DNA from: Devosia sp. SD17-2
GTDB lineage: Bacteria; Pseudomonadota; Alphaproteobacteria; Rhizobiales; Devosiaceae
Direction of reading: 5' to 3'
Assembly: GCF_029201565.1 (NCBI RefSeq)
Contig: NZ_CP104002.1
Coordinates: forward strand, 372,001-436,000
DNA length: 64,000 nt
A program made the translations under genes and the position numbers. This document shows, piece by piece, positions 58,325 to 64,000 of this stretch (within the stretch, counting starts at the first letter, position 1; every line of letters begins with the position of its first letter). The notes beneath the pieces are model-generated. The model made no database searches, was not told the DNA's origin, and worked only from the letters and a program-made list of their open reading frames with translations.

Positions 58325-59248
58325 ATGAGTGAGAAATCCTATCTGTCCGTGTCGCCAGAGGTTGGGGCAGCCCTTGCAAACGGTGCTCCCGTGGTGGCGC
58401 TGGAATCCACCATCATCACCCATGGCATGCCCTATCCGCAGAACCTGTCCATGGCGCGCGACGTCGAGAGCGTCATCTCTGCGCAAGGGGCCGTTCCGGC
58501 TACGATCGCGGTGATGGACGGCAAGCTCAAGGTCGGCCTCAGTGGCGATGATCTCGAAATTCTGGCCCGTGAAGGGCACAAGGCCGCAAAGGCCAGCCGC
58601 CGCGATCTCTCGGCGCTCCTCGCCAATCGCGCGATGGCGGGCACGACCGTGGCCACGACCATGCAGATCGCCGCCTTGGCCGGTATTTCAGTGTTTGCGA
58701 CCGGCGGCATTGGCGGTGTGCACCGCGGCGCAGAGGATAGTTTCGATATTTCGGCTGACCTCGAAGAACTTGGCCGTACACCCGTGGCCGTGGTCTGCGC
58801 CGGGGCAAAATCCATTCTCGATATCGCCAAGACGCTTGAAGTGCTCGAGACCAATGGCGTGCCGGTGCTCGGGTTCGGCACCGATGATTTCCCGGCCTTC
58901 TGGGCGCGCGAGAGCGGCTATAAGGTCGATCATCGCTTCGATGATGCACAAAGCGTTGCCCGCATGCTGAAAATCCAGAACGATCTGGGCATGGGCGGGG
59001 TGCTGATCGCCAATCCGGTCCCCGAGGGCGATGCCTGGGAAGCCTCCGCCATCGAGCGCTTCATCACCCAGGCCCTGGCCGATGCCGACGCCGAGGGGAT
59101 TTCGGGCAAGGCGACGACGCCGTTCCTGCTGCAGCGCATTTTCGAGCTGACCGAAGGCAAGTCGCTGCAGTCCAATATCGCGCTGGTCAAGAACAACGCG
59201 AAGGTCGCCGCTGATATCGCCGTGGCGCTGGCCGGCCGGCGCGCATGA
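58325..59248 (+). CDS. psuG: Pseudouridine-5'-phosphate glycosidase
   Basis: A 307-residue enzyme with the family blocks VALESTIITHGMPYPQNL, GTTVATTMQIAALAGISVFATGGIGGVHRG and GVPVLGFGTDDFPAFWARESGYKVDHR, as in YeiN/PsuG. It splits pseudouridine 5'-phosphate into uracil and ribose 5-phosphate (reversibly). Its last 4 bp overlap the kinase start, forming the usual psuG-psuK pair. Confidence 0.96.
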   Translation: MSEKSYLSVSPEVGAALANGAPVVALESTIITHGMPYPQNLSMARDVESVISAQGAVPATIAVMDGKLKVGLSGDDLEILAREGHKAAKASRRDLSALLANRAMAGTTVATTMQIAALAGISVFATGGIGGVHRGAEDSFDISADLEELGRTPVAVVCAGAKSILDIAKTLEVLETNGVPVLGFGTDDFPAFWARESGYKVDHRFDDAQSVARMLKIQNDLGMGGVLIANPVPEGDAWEASAIERFITQALADADAEGISGKATTPFLLQRIFELTEGKSLQSNIALVKNNAKVAADIAVALAGRRA

Positions 59249-60129
59249 AAACTAGGGTCCTCGTCGTCGGCGACGTGATGACCGATATTATCGTCAAGCC
59301 GGAGGGTCCTATTGTCATGGGCTCCGACCGGCGGGCCCAGATCCGGACGCGACCGGGCGGTTCGGGTGCCAATCAGGCCGTGTGGCTCGCGGCAGCCGGT
59401 GCGGATGTGGTGTTTGCGGCGCGTGTCGGGGCGGCCGATGTCGAGGGCTATGGCACCCATTTCCGGGATTTGGGCGTTGTCCCGGCGCTGGCGTCCGACG
59501 GGGAAATGCCGTCCGGCGTTCTGGTCACCATCGTATCGCCCGATGGCGAACGCAGCTTTCTTACCGACCGGGGTGCCAACCTCAATCTGTCACCGGATGA
59601 CCTGCCGGCGTCGCTGCTCGATGGGGCCGGATTTGTCCTCGTGTCGGGCTATAGCCTCTTTGCGCCGGGACCACGGGCGGCCGTGCAGGCGCTGTTCGAG
59701 GCGGCCCGCGCGCGGGGCATCCCCTGCGCGATCGATCCCGCGTCAGTGGGGTTTCTCGAAGAAGTCGGCGCCAGCAATTTTCGGGACTGGGTCGGGCCGC
59801 TCGACTGGATCTTTGCCAATGAAGACGAGGCGCGCAGCCTTACCGGAGAAGAAGATCTCAATGATCAGATCCGCGCCCTGGGCGAACAGTTCGGCCAGGT
59901 GGTCATCAAGCGCGGTCGGCTTGGAGCGGTCCTCGGCGATCGCAATGGCATAAGCCATGCTCAGGCTGCACCAGCAGTGGACGTCGTGGACACAACCGGG
60001 GCAGGCGATGCCTTCGCCGGCGGCTTTGTTGCGGCGCTGACATCAGGCCTTGGTCCGGAGGAATGCCTCACCAAGGGCATTTCCCAGGGTGCTGCGGCCG
60101 TCCAGACGATCGGGGGGCAGCCGACTTAG
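59245..60129 (+). CDS. psuK: PfkB-family kinase, probable pseudouridine kinase
   Basis: A 294-residue ribokinase-type enzyme: RVLVVGDVMTDIIVKPEG at the start, the glycine motif RPGGSGANQAVWLAAAGADV near residues 35-54, and C-terminal DTTGAGDAFAGGFVAAL with the catalytic Asp near residue 251. Neighbouring psuG makes pseudouridine the likely substrate. By itself the sequence could also be another sugar kinase. Confidence 0.9.
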   Translation: MKTRVLVVGDVMTDIIVKPEGPIVMGSDRRAQIRTRPGGSGANQAVWLAAAGADVVFAARVGAADVEGYGTHFRDLGVVPALASDGEMPSGVLVTIVSPDGERSFLTDRGANLNLSPDDLPASLLDGAGFVLVSGYSLFAPGPRAAVQALFEAARARGIPCAIDPASVGFLEEVGASNFRDWVGPLDWIFANEDEARSLTGEEDLNDQIRALGEQFGQVVIKRGRLGAVLGDRNGISHAQAAPAVDVVDTTGAGDAFAGGFVAALTSGLGPEECLTKGISQGAAAVQTIGGQPT

Positions 60130-60144
60130 GCTGCCCGTTCGCAA

Positions 60145-60951
60145 TCAGTGCGGCTCGTGGGCGTCGGCCACGCCAAGCAGCCAGTACCCAGCGGCCTTCA
60201 CCCACTCGGGGTTGAAGCCGCGTGTGTCGGTGAGGTGGGCGCGGACCGCCTTGCTCATCTGGCTTTCGCCCGCGACATAGGCATAGGCGTCGCCTTGCGG
60301 GAACTGCGCTGCGGCAACGGCATCCTGCAGGAGGCTGGTGGTGCCGGCCGGGGCGCCATTGCGGTGGATATAGACGAGGCGCAGATCGGCTTTGGTTTCG
60401 AACTGCTGCTCCTCTGCGGGATTGTCGACCTCGATGATGGCGACGACGGGTGCGCCTTCGGGGAGTTCCTCGATGCGCCGGCCGATGGCGGGCAGGGCGG
60501 TTTCATCGCCGACCAGCAGATACCAGTCAAAGGCAATGGGGGTGACGCTGGAGCCGCGCGGCCCGCCGATGACAAGGGTTTTGCCCGGCACCGCAGACGC
60601 GGCCCAGCTTGCGGCAGGTCCATCGCCATGGAGCACGAAGTCGAGCTCGATCCAGCCCTCGGCCACATTCCAGTAGCGGGGCGTGTAATCGCGCATTTCG
60701 GGGCGCTCGCCAGGGGCGAATTCGGCGCCGTTCGGGCCAACCGGAGGCAGCTTTGGCGACACGCCCTCTGGAAAGAAGAAGGCCTTGATGTGGTCGGCGT
60801 GCGCGGGCGAGACGAAGCCTTCGAGGTCGCCCTCAAGTCGGACCCGGCGCATCAGCGGGGTGATATCCGTGACGGTTTTGGCCGTGAGCAGGCGCAGGCG
60901 CGTCTCATGGCGCTGGCGAATGGGCGCGCGGGGATCAAGCGTTTCGGTCAT
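60145..60951 (-). CDS. Siderophore-interacting protein (NAD(P)H ferric-siderophore reductase)
   Basis: A 268-residue flavoprotein of the ViuB/SIP family. FAD motif RDYTPRYW near residues 87-94, then LVIGGPRGSS and YLLVGDETALPAIGRRIEELPEGAPV. It frees iron from siderophores inside the cell. The closing Trp region (FNPEWVKAAGYWL) is typical. No siderophore uptake genes lie near. Its stop is 15 bp from the convergent psuK stop. Confidence 0.94.
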   Translation of the reverse strand: MTETLDPRAPIRQRHETRLRLLTAKTVTDITPLMRRVRLEGDLEGFVSPAHADHIKAFFFPEGVSPKLPPVGPNGAEFAPGERPEMRDYTPRYWNVAEGWIELDFVLHGDGPAASWAASAVPGKTLVIGGPRGSSVTPIAFDWYLLVGDETALPAIGRRIEELPEGAPVVAIIEVDNPAEEQQFETKADLRLVYIHRNGAPAGTTSLLQDAVAAAQFPQGDAYAYVAGESQMSKAVRAHLTDTRGFNPEWVKAAGYWLLGVADAHEPH

Positions 60952-61070
60952 CGCAATATCCTGATTTTGTTGCTCAGCAATTAGCGCCGGAGGCGCGTAA
61001 TGGCAAGCCGAGCTTGATCGGGTTGACTATCGGCCTATGTCTGATGCCTCAGCACAATGGAGCCTGACCC

Positions 61071-62042
61071 ATGAAGAGCGCCGTCTATTCGCAAATCGGT
61101 TCGCCCCCGGATGTCCTTTCCAGCACCGAGACTGCGCGACCGGAACCGGGGGCCGGGCAAGTGCTGGTGAGGATGGTGCTGTCGCCGGTCCACAACCATG
61201 ACCTGATGACGATCGCCGGTCAGTACGCACACAAGCCGGCCCTGCCGGATGTGCCTGGTACGGAAGCGGTCGGCGTCGTTGAGGCACTGGGGGATGGCGT
61301 CAGCAATTTGACGATCGGCCAGCGTGTTGCCGGCGGGGCGATGCATACCTGGGCCGAATATTATGTGGCGGACGCTGCCCGCCTCGTGCCGGTGCCGGAC
61401 AATGTCAGCGACGAGACCGCCTGCCAGCTGGTCTCCATGCCGCTCAGCGCAAAAATGCTGCTCGAAAGCCTGGGTGTCGAGCCCGGCCAGTGGATTGTTC
61501 AGAACGCGGCGAATGGCGCGGTGGGCAAGCTGGTGGCGCGCTATGGCGCAGAGCGCGGCATCAATGTGCTGGGTCTGGTCAGGCGAGCGGACGCTGTTGC
61601 AGCCATGACGGAAATCGGTATAGCCAATGTGGTTGCGACGGACGATCCGGAGTGGGTCGCGCGTGCCAAGGCCCTGACCCGTGGCGCGCCAGTGGTGCGC
61701 GCGATCGATTCCCTTGGTGGCGATGGCCCCATACAATTGCTCGAAATTGCCAGCGACGGGGCCGAACTGATCAGCTTTGGCGCGATGTCGGAGCGGCCGC
61801 TGTCGATTTCGGCGGCAGACCTTTTGTTCCGGGGGATTATCGTCAAGGGGTTCTGGGGCAGCAAGCCGCCGGTGAAGCCGCAGCGGATTGGCGAACTGCT
61901 GGGTGAACTCATCCAGGATGCTGCTGCGGGCAAATTGGTGCTGCCCATCGAGGCGTCCTACCCGATCGAGCAGGTGGCCGAGGCGGCGCGCGCCAGCGGC
62001 GAACCCGGACGCAAGGGCAAGATCGCCATTCGTGGCAGCTAA
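61071..62042 (+). CDS. Quinone-oxidoreductase-like (MDR superfamily) dehydrogenase
   Basis: A 323-residue medium-chain dehydrogenase/reductase. N-terminal AVYSQIGSPPDVLSSTE and PGTEAVGVVEALGDGVSNLTIGQRV, then QWIVQNAANGAVGKLVARYGAERG as the NADPH Rossmann motif. No zinc ligands of the ADH type are seen, which fits the quinone oxidoreductase or enoyl reductase (YhdH/MECR) group. Its last 4 bp overlap the convergent DRL-like gene. Confidence 0.92.
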   Translation: MKSAVYSQIGSPPDVLSSTETARPEPGAGQVLVRMVLSPVHNHDLMTIAGQYAHKPALPDVPGTEAVGVVEALGDGVSNLTIGQRVAGGAMHTWAEYYVADAARLVPVPDNVSDETACQLVSMPLSAKMLLESLGVEPGQWIVQNAANGAVGKLVARYGAERGINVLGLVRRADAVAAMTEIGIANVVATDDPEWVARAKALTRGAPVVRAIDSLGGDGPIQLLEIASDGAELISFGAMSERPLSISAADLLFRGIIVKGFWGSKPPVKPQRIGELLGELIQDAAAGKLVLPIEASYPIEQVAEAARASGEPGRKGKIAIRGS

Positions 62043-63397
62043 GGACGGCTGAGGCCTGGCTCTGGCCGGGCCTTTGGCGCATAGTAGCCCAGCATGCGAT
62101 CCTGCTCCTGGCGCAGGGCGAAGAGGCGGGTCGAACTGTCTGGCTGGCTGTTGGCCGTGGTCAGCAGGTCACCCTTTTTCACCGGTGCGGTGACCTTGCC
62201 GCCTTCTAGCAGGCCCACCGGGACCGCGCCACGGGCGCGGGCATCGGTGACGGTCATCGTGTAGGAGCGGTAGCAAGTCTCGCCGATGGCATCGAAGGTT
62301 TCGCCGGGCAGGAGATCACGCTTGGCGACGGCGCAGACTTCGGCGACCGGGCGCGGCAGCGGCACCATGTCCGGCTTGCCGGTCAGCATGATGCGGGCGC
62401 AGGTCAGCGGCACCTCAAGGCTGGTCAGGTGATAGGGGCGGAAGAAGGCGTAGTAGGGGCCGTGGCCGATATGGAGATCATCCATGCGCTCAATGATGCG
62501 CGGATGCTCGGCCTTGACGATGACGAAGACCCCGGGAGCGACGCCCTTGCCGATGGTGAAGTCAACCACACCCGATGAGTTGAGAATGCCGCCGTCGGCT
62601 TTGGGGATGAGCACCTTGGCCATGTCGTCGCGATCGGCCTTGGGGCCGTGCATGCCGGGCACATCCGGCAGGAGACCGGTAGCATTGGCGATGGCGCACA
62701 TTTCGACGGCGGTCTTGGAGCCGTCCACGAACTCGACCAGCATGCGCGGGTTCATATTCCGGCGCGCGGCTTCCTCGCGATAGTCGTCCGGCACGGCGTC
62801 ATGCCTGAGCGGATTGTTCTTGCCCTTGCCTGCGGCGACGATGTCGAGGCCGAGAGCGGAAACGAATTCGATCAGCTCCATGCAGGAGCTTGGCTCGTCA
62901 CCCGCGCCAACCGAATAGACAACGCCGAGCCGGTCGGCCTGGGCCTTGAGATACGGGCCGATGGTGACGTCGGCTTCGACGTTCATCATCACCAGGTGCT
63001 TGCCGTGCTCCATGGCGGTGAGGCAGTAGTCCGCGGCCACGCCCGGCTTGCCTGTCGCGTCGATGATGACGTCAATATTGGGTGTAGTGACAAGGGTTTC
63101 GGCCGAGGTAATGGCAATCTTGCCTGCTTCGATGGCAGCGGTGGCCTGGGCCGGGCTGTCTGCTTCCTTGCCCATGCTGTCATCGCCGTCATAGGCGATC
63201 TTCATCGCGTCCAGCGCCGTATGCGGGCGACGGGTGGCGATGGCCGCCATCTCGATGCCCTTCATCAGGCTCATCTGGGTGACGAGGTCGGTTCCCATCT
63301 CGCCAGATCCGATAACACCCACGCGCACTGGATTGCCTGCCTCGGCACGGGCGGCGAGATCGCGGGCGAGCCCGGTGAGGGCAATTTTGGTGGTCAT
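62039..63397 (-). CDS. DRL-like NAD(P)-dependent oxidoreductase with SAF domain
   Basis: A 452-residue enzyme: Rossmann start VRVGVIGSGEMGTDLVTQ near residue 22, a homoserine-dehydrogenase-like catalytic region (HLVMMNVEADVTIGPYLKAQ; GAGDEPSSCMELIEFVSAL; AAGKGKNNPLRHDA), and a C-terminal SAF domain (LLEGGKVTAPVKKGDLLTT). This arrangement and these blocks match the DRL family, in which the Brucella member was reported to act as an alternative DXP reductoisomerase for isoprenoid synthesis. Related proteins have other roles, so the assignment is tentative. ATG at 63397 is preferred; upstream M at 63415 is possible, and a TTG- or GTG-like longer frame is not needed. Confidence 0.78.
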   Translation of the reverse strand: MTTKIALTGLARDLAARAEAGNPVRVGVIGSGEMGTDLVTQMSLMKGIEMAAIATRRPHTALDAMKIAYDGDDSMGKEADSPAQATAAIEAGKIAITSAETLVTTPNIDVIIDATGKPGVAADYCLTAMEHGKHLVMMNVEADVTIGPYLKAQADRLGVVYSVGAGDEPSSCMELIEFVSALGLDIVAAGKGKNNPLRHDAVPDDYREEAARRNMNPRMLVEFVDGSKTAVEMCAIANATGLLPDVPGMHGPKADRDDMAKVLIPKADGGILNSSGVVDFTIGKGVAPGVFVIVKAEHPRIIERMDDLHIGHGPYYAFFRPYHLTSLEVPLTCARIMLTGKPDMVPLPRPVAEVCAVAKRDLLPGETFDAIGETCYRSYTMTVTDARARGAVPVGLLEGGKVTAPVKKGDLLTTANSQPDSSTRLFALRQEQDRMLGYYAPKARPEPGLSRP

Positions 63398-63548
63398 GGC
63401 GTAGGTCCGCTGCATTTCGTTAAGTTTGGTTACAGGCAGTAGCAGGCCACTGCAAGCTACCCGTTTCGGGCCTTTCAACCTTAGCACTTCTTAAACCGTT
63501 GCGGCTGAATATGGCGCTCAGGAGAAAACTCCGGGGGCAGGCTACATC

Positions 63549-63839
63549 ATGGCAAATCAGGACAAACACTCGATTACCTTGCCAGAGGTTATCGATCTCG
63601 ATGCGCTTGATGCCATCCGCGACAAGTTGATCGAAGCGCTCGAGCGAGGGCCGGTCACGGTCGCCGCCGGCGCGGTGGAACGTGTGTCTACCAATGCGCT
63701 CTTGATGCTGGTCAGTGCCGCAGAGACTGCACGCAGAAACGATTTTGAATTTGCCATCGAAGCGCCCAGCGTTTCGATGATGGCCGCTGTTGAGCGCCTG
63801 GGCCTGGCGGGCCAGTTTTCAGGGATGATAAGACAATGA
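63549..63839 (+). CDS. STAS-domain protein
   Basis: A 96-residue STAS protein (ITLPEVIDLDALDAIRDKLIEA; VERVSTNALLMLVSAAETAR). It has the Ser-Thr site region VSTNALLM where anti-anti-sigma proteins are phosphorylated. It overlaps the next response regulator by 4 bp, an arrangement seen at the head of chemotaxis operons in alphaproteobacteria, where a STAS protein, CheY and CheA follow in order. Confidence 0.9.
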   Translation: MANQDKHSITLPEVIDLDALDAIRDKLIEALERGPVTVAAGAVERVSTNALLMLVSAAETARRNDFEFAIEAPSVSMMAAVERLGLAGQFSGMIRQ

Positions 63840-64000
63840 CGTTGCGCGTACTGACCGTTGATGACTCGCGGACCATCCTCGCGATGCTGCATCACACGTT
63901 GAGCAATGCCGGTTTCGAAGTGCTGCAGGCCGAAGATGGCCGCCAGGGCCTCGATGTCCTCATGAGCCAGGATGTCGACGTGGTGATCACCGACATCAAC
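63836..64000 (+). CDS. CheY-like response regulator (5' part; continues past window)
   Basis: 55 codons are visible. VLTVDDSRTILAMLHHTL holds the acidic pair Asp9-Asp10, and VVITDIN the phosphoacceptor Asp53; a Lys and Thr/Ser would follow outside. The start overlaps the STAS stop by 4 bp. The single receiver domain without visible output fits CheY, but the end is missing. Confidence 0.92.
   Translation, partial: MTLRVLTVDDSRTILAMLHHTLSNAGFEVLQAEDGRQGLDVLMSQDVDVVITDIN

Noticed and set aside
63412..63433. A fifth copy of the GTAACC-N4-GGTTAC palindrome near the DRL-like gene
   Set aside because: Only the right arm GGTTAC is present (63428-63433); the left arm reads CGTTAA.

Overview
The window is GC-rich and gene-dense, with overlapping operons and GTG/TTG starts. 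Gene families (CUT1 sugar importers, Gfo/Idh/MocA dehydrogenases, tctCBA, an FnrN/FixK-type box before hemN, a DRL-type oxidoreductase, an NDUFA9-like protein) point to an alphaproteobacterium of the Hyphomicrobiales, most likely Devosia or a relative. That placement is inference from gene content, not from a marker gene.

Layout. 1-2.7 kb: an FAD-linked oxidase (cut by the left edge) with a LysR regulator. 3.1-10.3 kb: a sugar ABC importer operon with two Gfo/Idh/MocA dehydrogenases, then an alpha/beta hydrolase. 10.4-14.3 kb: tctCBA tricarboxylate transporter ending in a TetR regulator. 14.5-18.7 kb: a TauE/SafE permease, then a second sugar operon (third Gfo/Idh/MocA enzyme, DUF993 aldolase-like protein, TIM-barrel isomerase). 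A 16-bp palindrome (GTAACY-N4-RGTKAY) occurs in front of both sugar operons and between tctC and the permease, suggesting one regulon whose regulator is not in the window. 18.7-22.3 kb: small housekeeping genes and tRNA-Leu(CAG).

22.4-42.5 kb is an exopolysaccharide locus: initiating sugar-phosphate transferase, flippase, GT2, secreted glycoside hydrolase, and a tightly overlapping reverse-strand operon (Wzz-like, ligase/polymerase, deacetylase, two GT4). It is followed by a forward cassette of two paralogous GNAT-like proteins, an AsnB-type amidotransferase, an acyl carrier protein, an AMP-forming ligase and a NadE-like synthetase. That cassette looks like a carrier-protein pathway that makes an acyl or aminoacyl decoration for the polymer and is the best candidate here for an undescribed system.

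42.5-53.4 kb: hemN with a hemerythrin-like protein behind an FNR/FixK box, small metabolic genes, an AKR-FAH-helicase operon, a Kef-type antiporter with a long acidic tail, an Rrf2 regulator and purU. 53.5-57.9 kb: a very small gene (23 or 33 codons) with a full-length Shine-Dalgarno, then a polyamine ABC transporter. 58.3-64 kb: psuG-psuK, a siderophore-interacting reductase, a quinone-oxidoreductase-like enzyme, a DRL-like oxidoreductase, and the start of a chemotaxis-type operon (STAS, CheY) cut by the right edge. No insertion sequence, prophage, CRISPR array or rRNA was seen.
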